64,000 nucleotides of DNA from positions 22,503,769 to 22,567,768 of the forward strand of contig JAUJPP010000007.1 of NCBI GenBank assembly GCA_030562195.1. Reading direction: 5' to 3'. The notes beneath the pieces were generated by a model. The model was given only the letters and a program-made list of their open reading frames with translations, searched no databases and had not been told where the DNA came from. This document shows positions 21,553-33,797 of this stretch, in pieces. How positions within the stretch are numbered: position 1 is the stretch's first letter; the number at the start of each line of letters is the position of its first letter. The stretch comes from Nipponacmea schrenckii (taxonomy: Eukaryota; Mollusca; Gastropoda; Lottiidae). Both the position numbers and the translations under genes were made by a program.

Positions 21553-24500
21553 GAATGGTATGATCTAGAGAATATCTGATCAATTTATAAGAAATTGCTA
21601 CATGTTATAATATTCATGGGGTCATTTTGACTTTTCTCCAGGTGCCATTTTGACCTTAAATTTAGTTGAAACCAAAGACCAAAGAGTAATTTTTGGGGCC
21701 ATTTTGACTATTTTTTTAGGGTTCATTTTGGCCTGTGGGGCCATTTTGACCGAGACTGGACCAATGACGTCTATTATAAACGTCATTGGTCTGGACCATT
21801 AGATATCCTAGAGGCGAGAGGCGGCAAGTTCAATAGTTGTCAAGACTTTAAAAAAGGAATTTGTTGTCTGGTCAAATGTTCGAGATGGTTGTGTCCCTTT
21901 AATTACTGGCAGGTTCCACCATAGAGTCTTTACCATTAGAGGATAATTTGAACTGAAAACTTCTGAATTGACATAAGCTTCCTATCTATAAATGTTATAC
22001 TGTGTTGGCTTACTGGTCAAAATAAACAAATTTATTGGTTGTAGGACCTGTTATCAACGAGTATGTTCTACCAATCCAGTCAATTCAGCAATGGAAATGT
22101 ATTTGCTGTCCGTAACATATATTGTGAGTTATGCCCCTTTATCAGATGGCGCGGATTTTGTCGTCTGCAGATATGTTAGCGCAGGAACTAATCTGTTTCC
22201 AACATATAGAAAGATATATACATATAGTAAATGTCCTGACCGGTAATCCTGAGAATAATTATTGTGGGTTCGATGAGTTCTTCGTTGACTATCCAAAGGG
22301 AATGTGAGCTAGCTAAATCACAAAGTGACGGTGGATATATGCCTACATGGAAAGAGCTTGTTTGAAATAAATGAGGTTTCGTTTTCCTAACTCCATAATA
22401 GATGAATGTTAAATAGTATTTTCGCCCATCCGTAGTAATCAAGTTTTTTTTGGTGGAACTGTATGTCTCATTGCACCCCTTTAGCCTACAGAGAAGGGGC
22501 GTATTGGTAATCCTACTAGTTTTCTAAATTGAACTGAAATTTATAGACTTACATTAGTTACAACTGAGTCTATCTAGGAGGCTTTTGTTTTTCAGGATAA
22601 GCCTAATACTTTTTAAGAACATCAATAAATGGTAGCCTACCTTATCGACCTGCTGACTAGTGTCTCAAAAAAACTTGAATAACCTTCGACCTGAGCTGAA
22701 TAAAACCGAACATCTGGTTTATAGCTTCTAGCTTAATGATTTTAGAAAAAGTTCTGTACATGATATGGAAACGTCTAGTTTTGAAAAATACAAAAATATA
22801 GTTTATTTCGATGTCAAAGGTCAGACCAATATAGAAAACGAACCAAGTGATCCTTATTTGGAAAAGTTAACTATTCCATTTCTAATGAAGGACATTTTGT
22901 GTAGGCTAAATCGCGTCAGATGTTCTTGCAGGAAGGAGGACTCGGAAGAAACTTGAAGTTAACAGATCTACCTTTAGGAATGGCATTGGGGACAATCAAC
23001 AGCGCAATATGCTCTAAATACCTTAATAAATAAGAACTTTATTGCTGACAACATCGTTGATATTTGGAAACAGGCATTACTTTGTTAACTTGATAGTCGT
23101 ATTATTTTAGGATTAAGTGGAGATACAAGAGGAAGAGTAGGCCTACATTGATGGATTGGAATTTTTGGAAAAATCTAGTTGTTTGGAGAATAATAACTGT
23201 ATTTTATGAACTATTTAATTTATATGATTTAGAAGAGAATATTTTCCCACCTACGTGATCTCTCATTACACCTGCATGTTTCAGTCATGTTTATCTTCAC
23301 AGTCAATTGTTCTTTTAATCAGCTAAGCTCATCAGATACGAATTGGACCGAAACGTATGTTAATTTATGCCCCAGGCTATAAAAGAACAAAGACAAATAT
23401 TTCACTCCTTTTCAAAAATCGTCATTAAGAAAGAGATGACTTCCACAAAAGTAGGTATTTGTTTTGGGGAGTTCAGGAGTTCAAAGGTTCAAAGGGTATC
23501 GGCATTTATGTGTAGACAAGTGACTCACGTAATCTATAAATAGCCAGTGTCTTGCCTCATTAACAGAGAAAATTAATCACCCTGATTTGAGTACGGTTAT
23601 CGAAGTAGCTGTCAACATGAGACAAGTAGAGGCTACTGTTGAAATTAGGCCTGGGGCTTTGACACGACCAATCTGTACCGTATCAACCTTTTTATACAGA
23701 TAAATAAACCGAAAGATGGAGATGAATTAACGATTATTTATTCTAGTGATTGACAATACAATTGTTTATAGTATATTTGCCTATCTTATGTAAAATTTGA
23801 ACATACAACTTTAAGTGGAATAATAAATGAGCTCGCAGGTTGGAATTGTGGTGCTTTTCAAAGAGATGATGTGATACGATGAAGTAAACATTGTATGGAC
23901 AAAATCAAAGTTTATGGTCAGATGATCTGGCAAAAGACCTCTATCCTGTGGGGCTCATGGTGGCTTTTTTATTGGCCTATGCAGAACCTCACCAAATCTA
24001 ATGTTAACAGAGATGAAAACGTTAGATTGAAATTGATTTAAATATCTAAGCATTTAATCAGAAACTGTCTGAACTGTGCCACAGAACTGAAAATGAAACC
24101 TCTGTATCCTGTTATTGAAGATGTGATCGTTACATGACTACATGTGACAATCTGAGATAATTGTTCTCAACATAAGATAAAAAGAAGGGAAGTAAATGGC
24201 CGACAGTGGAATGAAGATATTGATCAATTTAAAATATTCTCAGTTTGATGAGAGTTGTATAGGATGAAGTAATAATATTATACATGATGATTGTGGACCA
24301 AATGACTGTAATTCACTACTAATGTCATTCTATGTCTTCTTACTAATTTCTCTAACACCCCTTTAACAATTGCTGACATTAATGTGTGACGTCACCTAAC
24401 TCAAACTGTTGCCATGACAACTAATAATGGATTTCATTTCATGGAAACTGAAGTGTTCAAAAAATCTAATATTTATTAATCACTAATTTCTTTTTTCTTG

Positions 24501-25754
24501 CCTTGGCCACGTCCTTCCCACGAGATTTGGGTAATTAGAGACAGAGACAAATATTGGCATTAACTAGAGTTTGCAGTAAGACGAAACAAAATGTGCCCCT
24601 AGAAAGTCATTATAGAAGATAATAACGCGTATGAACTCGTAATAATAGAAAATATAACTTTAGCCTCGCTCATTATCTCTATCGACACAAATCACACCAT
24701 CGAGCAATTATTTTCACTAGAGTCGAGCAAGTTCCTAATGTTCAACTATAATTTTATCAAGACCAAATTAAGTAGCTTCTTTTTTTTATATATTTACTAA
24801 CTTAAAAAAATTGGTGGATAAAATTTGAACCATCACTAATTACTAAGGAATGAATGTCTTCTTTATAATAGGTTTCATATTACTTGACAGTCTCTGATCA
24901 TTGTATTACTAGGGTAGGGTGTAGAGTTGACCTGATTTCTAGGGGTCTTGTTCATTGTTTGAAGATAATAGTTGTCACGACATAGACCGACTACTTACAA
25001 TTTTAATTATTTCGCTAAAATTGCCTTCCCATCCTCTTAAATCCACCATAATGATTCAATGATTTCAAACAATTACTTGTCTGCATCAGTTGAATGTGAA
25101 AACTGTAAAGTACTCCAGTCTTTAAATCAGAATAATTTGAAAGGGCACTCGTTTCAGAAATGGACATTTTTATTTATTATAAAGACAACCCTTTTTATTC
25201 AATATGACATGAATAACATCGTTAATAGAAAATATCACTAAAATATATGTCTAATTTCGAAAGCTGGAATGAATCATCGCAAATCAATTAGTAAATCAGA
25301 GCTGCTAATTGGTTCTGGCATCCATCAGAAATATTTCCAATCTTTTCTTTCTGGTTTAAATTGGATTAATCTGTAAAGATATTCTGATACACTGATATTT
25401 TTACGTCTTTTAATACAGCTGATTATTTTTTTTTACATTCAGTTATTTTAAACGAGTGTATATATAGAGATAATTAATCATCCAACCTGAAAATTTTGTC
25501 ATTTCTGAAAGGATTATTTCATGCTATCATCAATAATTATATCACCAAGGATATCTCTTATCTTCTTGCACGCAAAAAGTATTAACTATATATAACAATT
25601 TAAACCCAGTTCAACAAGACAGGTTGTGGTCCAGGGCATGAGCACATTACGAGATCCTTTCTGACTGAAATATATACAATTGCATACTTTCTGATTATAT
25701 TGATTTTAAATATTATCAGTAGTTAAAATTCTCGAAATAATAGCAATTATAGAT
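21553..25754. other. Intergenic; no gene recognised
   Basis: About 4.2 kb without a recognisable exon on either strand. A small inverted repeat lies at 21759-21791 (GACCAATGACGT, 9-base loop, ACGTCATTGGTC) beside phrases of the form 'ggggccattttgac' repeated at 21615-21750. The short open frame at 22765-22956 resembles nothing known to me. Missing 3' exons of the NCOA5-like gene would have to lie here, in the gap, or beyond an assembly error. Confidence 0.4.
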
Positions 25755-25945
25755 ACCCATGTCTGAAACTTTATTGTGCCATCCGAACGACTAAACGCTT
25801 TTTACATGTCAGTCCCTCATACCTCCATCACTGACAAGAGTAAACTGGGCTGAAAAATGGGAAGGTTAATCTCGATCTTCTCGATTGAATCCGTAACCCC
25901 CGGTTAGTGGGCAAGAGTCTATCCCACTGAGCCACAATGGCTTCC
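25755..25945 (-). mobile_element. tRNA-derived SINE, copy 1
   Basis: On the reverse strand it opens GCCATTGTGGCTCAGTGGGA, which fits a Pol III A box, and about 35 bp later has GGGTTACGGATTCAATC, a worn B box. The body (GCCCAGTTTACTCTTGTCAG, 'gagggactgac', 'aaaaagcgt', 'cggatgg') is shared with the SINE at 45404, so both belong to one family. It is not a functional tRNA: no cloverleaf closes. Confidence 0.65.
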
Positions 25946-26231
25946 TGAACAGCTATAAAGAACCCGACAATAAACCGAAACAAGTTTTAAAGTCAGTGCT
26001 TGTCATCACATCAATTCGCATGTCTACAGTAGCCAAACCGAACTAAATCATATATGTTCCAATTTGCAATTTACAGTTTTCATCTACAAAATTTTTGATT
26101 AGAAGATATATATTTGTTGTTAACAACACACTAGGATATACTATGCTTTTGCTTCACATCATATTATCCATTCCCACATTATGTTCTATCTCGAATACAC
26201 ATGATAATCTTATTTTCAATTATGTACCTGT

Positions 26232-26731
26232 NNNNNNNNNNNNNNNNNNNNNNNNNNNNNNNNNNNNNNNNNNNNNNNNNNNNNNNNNNNNNNNNNNNNN
26301 NNNNNNNNNNNNNNNNNNNNNNNNNNNNNNNNNNNNNNNNNNNNNNNNNNNNNNNNNNNNNNNNNNNNNNNNNNNNNNNNNNNNNNNNNNNNNNNNNNNN
26401 NNNNNNNNNNNNNNNNNNNNNNNNNNNNNNNNNNNNNNNNNNNNNNNNNNNNNNNNNNNNNNNNNNNNNNNNNNNNNNNNNNNNNNNNNNNNNNNNNNNN
26501 NNNNNNNNNNNNNNNNNNNNNNNNNNNNNNNNNNNNNNNNNNNNNNNNNNNNNNNNNNNNNNNNNNNNNNNNNNNNNNNNNNNNNNNNNNNNNNNNNNNN
26601 NNNNNNNNNNNNNNNNNNNNNNNNNNNNNNNNNNNNNNNNNNNNNNNNNNNNNNNNNNNNNNNNNNNNNNNNNNNNNNNNNNNNNNNNNNNNNNNNNNNN
26701 NNNNNNNNNNNNNNNNNNNNNNNNNNNNNNN
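26232..26731. other. Assembly gap (500 N)
   Basis: Exactly 500 unknown bases, a scaffolding gap of arbitrary size. Reading frames running through it are meaningless. Confidence 0.99.
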
Positions 26732-27136
26732 CATCGTTTATCCGGAAACGCTTTTTATGAGTTGACCTACGGTAAAATATCAGAACGAATAGCAAGCTCA
26801 GTTTGACAATATTTCTCATTGTATATTTTTTTCACAATTGAAACAATCTCAATAATTAATGCTAAGGTCGATTTGAATGACATTGTGAGGTAAAGCAATG
26901 TTCCTTGTTAATCAGGCTGACCAGGGAAATGTCTTTCGTAGACTAGTTACCGATCATTAGAATGCAATTGTGAAAAATATGAAAAGTAATATTTAAAGTT
27001 TCTGAACCATTGTTGGTAAAAAAAAAAGAAAGTTGCGTTGTAGTCCTACAATACATGTAGCTATATTTAGAAACCAGTCTGTTGTCAAGCAAAGTCTTGA
27101 CGTCATGATGTACACAAAGATTATAGAAATTTTGAC

Positions 27137-27330
27137 GATGAACTGCCGACGAACTGGCGACCGTCTGCAGACCGTCGCCGACGAACTGGCGACGAACTGG
27201 CGACCGTCTGCAGACCGTCGCCGACGAACTGGCGACGAACTGCCGACGAACTGGCGACGAACTGGCGACGAACTGGCGACCGTCTGAGCTTATTTTGCCG
27301 ACGAACTGCAGACCGTCGCCGGCGACGAAG
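27137..27330. repeat. GC-rich minisatellite, unit GACGAACTGGC (11 bp)
   Basis: Repeats of GACGAACTGGC and its variant GACGAACTGCC alternate with GACCGTCTGCAGACCGTCGC. CpG-rich, unlike the AT-rich surroundings. Because 11 is not a multiple of 3, all frames give a similar repetitive peptide, so an open frame here is no sign of coding. It lies just downstream of the last recognised NCOA5-like exon. Confidence 0.85.
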
Positions 27331-27373
27331 ATAAGTTATAAAGTTGCTGTACTGTATATTTAAAGGTAATTAC

Positions 27374-30300
27374 CGTAATTGTGGATGTAACATAATTATT
27401 TCACATTCTATAGTAGAAGCAGGAACAGGTGGACCAGGTAGTGGGGCCCGTCTAGGGGGTGGAGGATAATAGGGATCACGAGCATAAGGATCATCATATG
27501 GGTCACGTCTTCTGTAATATACCAACCATATACACATTAATTGTCCAGTTCAAATTATGTAAATATCCAGTTTTCATATTCATAAACACCAAATAAAACC
27601 TAACCCAATAATCAAGCAGAGGTGGCCAATATGGAAATACACCCAGTTACCCACACGGCAGCAACTTTCACCTCCAGCTTTTTCACATCTTTACCATTAT
27701 GCCGTCCCTTGACAATCTCATCATCATTATACATTTTTAGAAGCATATCAAAAATTTCATTTAACTCTGATATAAACATATTAATTCAATAGTAGTAAAG
27801 TAGACTATACAAGAGGTATAATAGACATGCACAAAGAGAGATGGGAGAAGGCAAAAACAATTCACCAAAAAAATCAAGGAAATCAAACTTATCTAAGTTC
27901 TCAACAGTATATATAAGCATACAAGGTTTATCAAAATCCAATCCATACCTCTACAATGCTTTCAATAGACAATGAAGATCACTTTGGCAAATTCTAGTAC
28001 AATAATTCCAAGTCGTTCATAGAAAAATGTTGAGAATCCATGCATGGTCTCATCAATATAACCAAGCCAAAAAGCTAATGGGATTAAAAGGACAGTAAAA
28101 CTGGGGTGACAATACACATTCAAATTGTAATATGGTGTATTGCTGATCAATGAACTTTTTATCTTAACTATTATATGGACAGTACCTGTAAGGATCATCA
28201 AACCGGTCATATCGGTCATCTAATGGTACAGGAGGCCGTCTATATGGATCAGCATAATATGGATCATCTCTAAAATATAAAGATAAGATAATCTCATTAA
28301 GTTTGAATATAGACAATACAGAATGTTTTATGCCAATACTTTCATACTTTTAATACATCTGGTAATGTCCTTGTACAAGCGGTTATCTAGCAAGATACGC
28401 CCACTTTAAAGTATATTTTCTGTTTTAACAAAGGCCAAAACTCTAACATTATTTAGGTCTAATCCAAGTTCTTGTTTATATAAATGTTCACAACAAAATT
28501 TCAATCAAATCAGATGAAACCTAGTCTCTATTGTATTTACTAGCTAATTTTCATGTGTTTTGACCAAGTCAAGTGCAATAACTCAACAACTGTTCATCAA
28601 ACAATAGTCAATTTTGAACTTGTCCAAGATCTCATCAATATAAATTATCACAGCAAGTTTCATTCAAATCTGATAAAATTCAAAAAACATTTTGACACGT
28701 TTTGACAAGTCAAGAGCTATAACTCAAAAAAAGTTTAAAAACAATCAAATCAAAAAATGGCCAATTTTGAACTTGTCTGAGATCTCATCAGTATGTATGA
28801 TCACAGACAATTTCATTCAAATCTGAGCATTGTAGAGTCTATCGCCTTCACAAGTGAATTGTGGACGGGGTGACAACAATATACAACCAAATTGTAATGT
28901 GGGCGTATAAGAATAGTTCTCTAACCTTGGGGGCAATGGTTCTCTATAAGGGGGGAAAGGTTCAGCTCTTTCTCGAACTGGTGATCTTCTAGCCGCAGGT
29001 GATCTCTCTCTACCAGGAACTGATGCACCTCTTGCATCACGTCTGTCTGGTTCTCGTCCTCGACTAAAATAAAACCAGTCTACAGTGGAATGTCCACAAA
29101 AAAGTAACAGTTTCAGGAAATTCAACAGCATTAACAATAAATCAAAAACTATAAATCCAATAAAGAAATCAACATATATGATTTTTGGTTACATTCAATA
29201 TTTATAATTACTTTCAATTATCAAGAAATACTTACTATTTTGAAGAAGAATTAGCATATCTACCACCTTCTGCTGCCATCCTAATATCTACAAAGAAAAT
29301 AATATAATTAAAAGCTCATACAAGCCAGAAAGATATCTTGCCATATGCGCACATTAGCAATGATCATACCAGTTATTATGATAAAAAAAAACTTATCCAT
29401 TACGATCAAAATATTATCTTCCTTAATGTTTTTTGAATAAGTGATGGGCAATGGCTCAAAAGCACATTCAAATTGTATTATACCAAAGTGGTTATTTATA
29501 TAGACTTTACTTTATCAGAAATGTTGAATGACACACTAATATGGGCAAGGGTATTTACGACCAAATTTTTACATCGGAGTACAAATACTCGGATATATGT
29601 AAAAGTGGAAGCAGCACCTGAAGATGTCCTTAAATAATCGTACAAGTATTACAAAATCTTAGATAGGAGATGGAACCTCGTGCTACAGGCTCCATAAACA
29701 AGAGAATAACAAAAATAAATAAATAACAAAATTTGAAATAAGACTATTTTGTTTGACATATTTAATATTTCTGCTTAATTCAAACTTTTATAAAAACATG
29801 TATTCCTTTTATACTAAGTTTTCAGAATATTTCTTTCATTTTTGCTACATTGTCAATAAATGACACATACCCAGCTATTCACTTTATTGAAACAAACCCA
29901 AAAATATTAAGAACTGGAACTAGTGATGACAAGAGTTAAATTTTTCATTTCTTACCTTCATGAAACAATGCAAAAAAGAAAATAAATGACGCAACGTTTA
30001 TTCTTTTCAACTCGTTTTTAAGGTCATCTTTGTTTAAAAAACTATTTTTTTTTTAAAATGAACAGTATACCCAGTATGCATGTCATAAATATAAAACATT
30101 ATATCTCCAGATAATCAGATGCCATGAAGATAACACTATTCAGATCAGATGGCAGGGTAAAATGAAAACAAGAAAAAGTAGGTTACAAACTTTATTCACT
30201 TCAAAACAAAATACATAAAACACATTTCTCTATGCCCCATAAAAAGAACATTGCATTGTGAACTTTATCAGATTTCTGGTTCACAAAATGTCACCAGAAT

Positions 30301-32025
30301 ATTCTGACATTCATTATCAGCATTTGCTTCAATTCATATCAGCACAGTCAGAAATAACAATGCTATAAAGAAACTTTCTTCACTATTTATCTTTGTGCCA
30401 TTTAATCAAATTTAAATTAATGGGATTTGGATGGAAGAGATATTGGATAGTACCAAATATCTAAAATTAAATATTCAATCAATGCACATTAATAACAAGC
30501 ACTATACTGGAATGCTTACCAACTTTAACGCCTTTAATAACTGAACCACTTTCATTTTCAACTGCTGTTAAAGCATCTTCACGTTTTGAAAACTGAACAA
30601 AACCATAGCCTTTAGTATGAGCTACAGCATCTACAAAATTAAATTTGTATTTTTGCTGTATAAAAGAGAAATCAAATAAATATCAACTACTACTTACACA
30701 ATTGTTCAAACTAAGAATGAATGACAAAGCCAATACAAATTTTAAAACATTCAATAATGTTGGATATAAGACCAAGATTTTTTCAAATGCAGAGGTATAT
30801 CGTGCAAGCAAGATACACTCACTTTAATGTATATTTCTGTTTAAACACAGATTATTTGGGCCTAAACCAAGATCTAATTAATATACATGAACACACAAAT
30901 TTCATTCAAATTAAACGAAAACTGTAGTTCACAAACTAATTTTGATGCGTTTTGACTAAATTCAGATGAAAACTGTAGTCTCCATAGCATCACAAGCCAA
31001 ATTTGATGAGTTTAGACTAAGTCAGGGGCAATAACTAAAAAACAGCGAAAAATCGTCAGTATCAAACTTGTCGAAGATCGAAACAATATAAATGATCACA
31101 CCAAATTTCTTTCAAATTCAATGAAAACTGAAGTCAATATTGTGTTCACATTTTGACTAACTCAAGTGCAATAATTCAAAAACCGTTGATCGAAAATTGG
31201 TCAATATCAAACCTGTCCAAGATCTCACCAATATAAATGATTCAGCAAAGTTCAATCAAATAAGATGAAAACTGTAGTCTCTATCACGTTCACAAGCCGA
31301 CAGACGGGTGACAAATTATATAACCACATCATAATTTGGGCATCTAAAAAACCCAAAAAGCCATAGGATAGAACTCCCTTCCACCAAATCAGAAGACTTC
31401 AACCACTCAATAAGCAATATACTTTATACAAGTAGCTCAATATCCATATAAACATTCTGGATTACCTATTATTTGGCCATATCTCTTAAAATAATCTGTT
31501 AATTCTGTACTTGAAAAGTCTTTGGGTAATTTTCCAACAAACAGGCGACTGTTTACATATTTTGGATCATCACTTCGTATTGGTGGAATTATTTCAACAA
31601 CTTCATTAGAACTCGTGCTACTACTTGAACTAGATGCTTTCCTAGAAAAAAAATATCTTTTATCTTCTTCAACGATTACATTCATTCTCATGTCTAAATT
31701 TTTCAATAAATCTTTATAGACCATAAGTCTACATAAAAGTTAATTCAAAAATAGCTGACTCAACAGACTAATGAAAGATCATGGTACAAAATATTTGCAT
31801 AGAATTTACGCTTTCATACCTTCGTCTGTTGATCGATGAGCGCGATCTAGAACGTGTTCTAGTTCTAGATCTACCATAAGGTCTTCGTTTATTTCTACTA
31901 TTGCTTCTGCTCCTGTGTCTGGAATAGCGCCTCTCACGACTTCGAGTTCTACTCCTTCTTAATGATCGCCTACTGCTGATGGATCTACTTCTTCTATGAC
32001 TTCTACTTCTATCTCGAGAACTCAT
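27374..32025 (-). CDS. RS-domain/RRM RNA-binding protein, NCOA5-like; 5' seven exons, 3' end not found
   Basis: Exons in transcript order: 32025-31820 (ATG), 31641-31466, 30630-30520, 29287-29236, 29063-28926, 28269-28186 and 27511-27374, with agreeing GT/AG sites and phases, for about 301 residues. Residues 1-69 are an Arg/Ser-rich domain. A Ser run follows, then an RRM with RNP2 LFVGKL (about 102-107) and RNP1 KGYGFVQF (about 134-141). Next are Arg/Asp/Pro-rich segments (RGREPDRRDARGAS, RDPYDDPYARDPYYPPPP). The last exon ends ECEIIMLHPQLR, which resembles the start of the anticodon-binding-like domain of nuclear receptor coactivator 5. RS plus RRM implies a nuclear role in splicing or transcription. 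No symbol is given because the diagnostic C-terminal domain was not found. Two HINE copies lie in introns in the sense orientation. Confidence 0.75.
28386..28909 (-). mobile_element. HINE/pearl-like repeat, copy H7 (intron of NCOA5-like gene)
   Basis: Reverse orientation: TCTAGCAAGATACGCCCAC at the low end, about three core units (AGTTTCATTCAAATC type), header AATGTGGGCGTATA at 28896-28909. The (GTCC)n tract is nearly gone (GTGGACGGGGTGAC). It ends only 11 bp from the donor site (28921-28925) of the 29063-28926 exon. Confidence 0.7.
29590..29705 (+). repeat. SINE-tail-like fragment
   Basis: GATGGAACCTCGTGCTACAG resembles the 3' part of the SINE at 45404 ('gatggaaccataaacccgtgtgctacag'). No Pol III boxes are left. 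Confidence 0.4.
30803..31344 (-). mobile_element. HINE/pearl-like repeat, copy H8 (intron of NCOA5-like gene)
   Basis: Reverse orientation and worn: GCAAGCAAGATACACTCAC at the low end, three core units, ACGGGTGACAAATTATATAA and AATTTGGGCATC at the header side. It is of the same subtype as H3 and H7. Confidence 0.65.
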
Positions 32026-32598
32026 TCTATTTTATTCTGTGAAAATCTTTAAGAAGTAGTAAAGTTATATAAAAATACAATATCTAAAATGGAAAAAAAC
32101 ACGATCTAATAGATGTGATTTATTTAGAAAATGATCAAATTCGTGCCAATAAACAATAGCTGAATTAAAGGGACAGGTTCACCATATTCAGGTTGATTTG
32201 GGTCTTGATTGTATCCATAAATAGTACTAGAAAAGTACAAAAATAACTTTATTTCTTCAAAAATACCAATAAATATCTTTTCTTAATAAGTCAGACACTC
32301 AAGAAAAAGATGAGCTTAAGGATCCTGGTTCTAAAAATTCCTTACTATTCTTTCTTGTTATAATTGGACCTTTAAGCTTACCTATAACATAATCAATAAA
32401 TACATATCAGTCAATAACATTTATATTTACAAACAAACATTTTAACTTTTCTTTCAATATTTCTTCTTGTTAATATGTTTGTGCTATGCAATCTTTATAT
32501 ACTTGATGTTATTGCAAAAGCTTATGGCAATTTAAATACCAGTTTCATTTGACGGGAATATGAAGTAAACCTTTGTCAAATTTTATTGCTAAAGAAAA

Positions 32599-33095
32599 TT
32601 AAAGGGGCACAATCTTGATTTTTAGGGGTCGTTTTGGGCCTTTGTTACATTTAAACAGTCCTCAGAAATACTCAAACTCTAAGAAAATCGCAAAATACCT
32701 TGAAATACGTATACCTCAAACAAAAAATTTCACTTTTTATTTTTTTCCGTGCTGTACGCGGCTGGTCTCCAGTCAGTCTGAAAATTGTGTGTCCTGTTGA
32801 CAAAGTCTACAATTGTTATTACTTCTTTTTGTTTTGTCAGTGTGGGCCTGCGCAGTAGTCTCTTTATAAGTCTTTGATTATCAAGACGAACCGTTTTCCA
32901 ATATGACGGGACGTTCGTAATATCTTAAGACATTATGATTTTCAAACACGGATAATTATGGATACACATGGATTTGAAGGCTCAAATTTCAAAGGTAAGC
33001 TCTGTAGACTATTTCTGATTAGCTGAGCAAAAGATTTCATGCGTTTGAGACTGTCGGATGATTGTCCGAAACAAATCAAGACTGTGCCCCTTTAA
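32599..33095 (+). mobile_element. TTAA-flanked MITE (piggyBac type), 497 bp
   Basis: The left end TTAAAGGGGCACAATCTTGA and the right end, read inward on the other strand, TTAAAGGGGCACAGTCTTGA differ by one base and both begin with TTAA. It lies between the divergent NCOA5-like and CNEP1R1 start regions. It contains a short open segment ending at a good donor site (32958-32994), discussed as a possible alternative first exon. Confidence 0.8.
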
Positions 33096-33420
33096 AGATC
33101 TAATTGATGTTATTAAAATGCAAACCAAATGCTTTCTTTTCTCTGATGGGCCTACTGGTAGTGATGACAAAAAGTGGAAAAAATGCTGCAAACATTACAA
33201 CTCACAACGAAGACATGCAAAGTGATGAAATCAAAATAAATCGCTAAAACCATCGCGGAAAAAGGAAGAAATCTAGCACGGAAACCCTGGAGCAGCTAAA
33301 CAATGGTGAAGTCTCTTCAGTTTGTTGAGAAGTTTGGAAAAAAAAACAGTTAGGCCTATTTATTATTTATGGTCTGTAGCCGTACCGTAGTCCATTATTA
33401 TACCGGTATTAATAAGTAAT

Positions 33421-33789
33421 TAGTCGGAAACTTGCTGACACTCCCCAACCCCTGATAGCTATTGGACAAATATGAAGGGAAAGTCAGAAAAACTAGGCAC
33501 CAAAAGCTTGGGACTTTCCACACATAAGCGGGTTCATGGGTTTAAAATGTATTTAGGGTCTACTCATATTTAGCTACATACCTGGTAGGCCTACCTCGAA
33601 TCCACGTAGGAATTTTGTAATGCGCTTGCAATTTGAGATGGCGATTAAGTGATTGAAAATCTTGAAAAAAGCTTTGATGCTACCACAGGCGTCACAAAAT
33701 GGTGTAAGGGGACAGGTTTTTCTGACGCTCCCCAGCCATATCTGTTCAAATACATATGAGGCTGGAATAGTCAGCAAGTTTCTGACTTT
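33421..33789. mobile_element. MITE with 8-bp target duplication (hAT type candidate)
   Basis: The inverted ends TAGTCGGAAACTTGCTGAC and (reverse) AAGTCAGAAACTTGCTGAC enclose about 370 bp. TAAGTAAT occurs immediately outside on both sides (33413-33420 and 33790-33797). An 8-bp duplication is typical of hAT transposases. Confidence 0.65.
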
Positions 33790-33797
33790 TAAGTAAT

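Noticed and set aside
22765..22956. 63-residue open frame starting METSSFEKYKN
   Set aside because: No similarity recognised, no splice context, and the length is common by chance.
25870..25945. tRNA gene
   Set aside because: Only box-like motifs remain, the cloverleaf does not close, and a second copy with the same non-tRNA body shows it is a SINE.
26095..26819. Long open frames across 26232-26731 and 50927-51436
   Set aside because: They exist only because unknown bases contain no stop codons.
32165..32375. Further TTAA MITE (TTAAAGGGACAGG to the inverse of TTAAAGGTCC)
   Set aside because: The inverted match fails after about 7 bases, which is expected by chance in AT-rich DNA.
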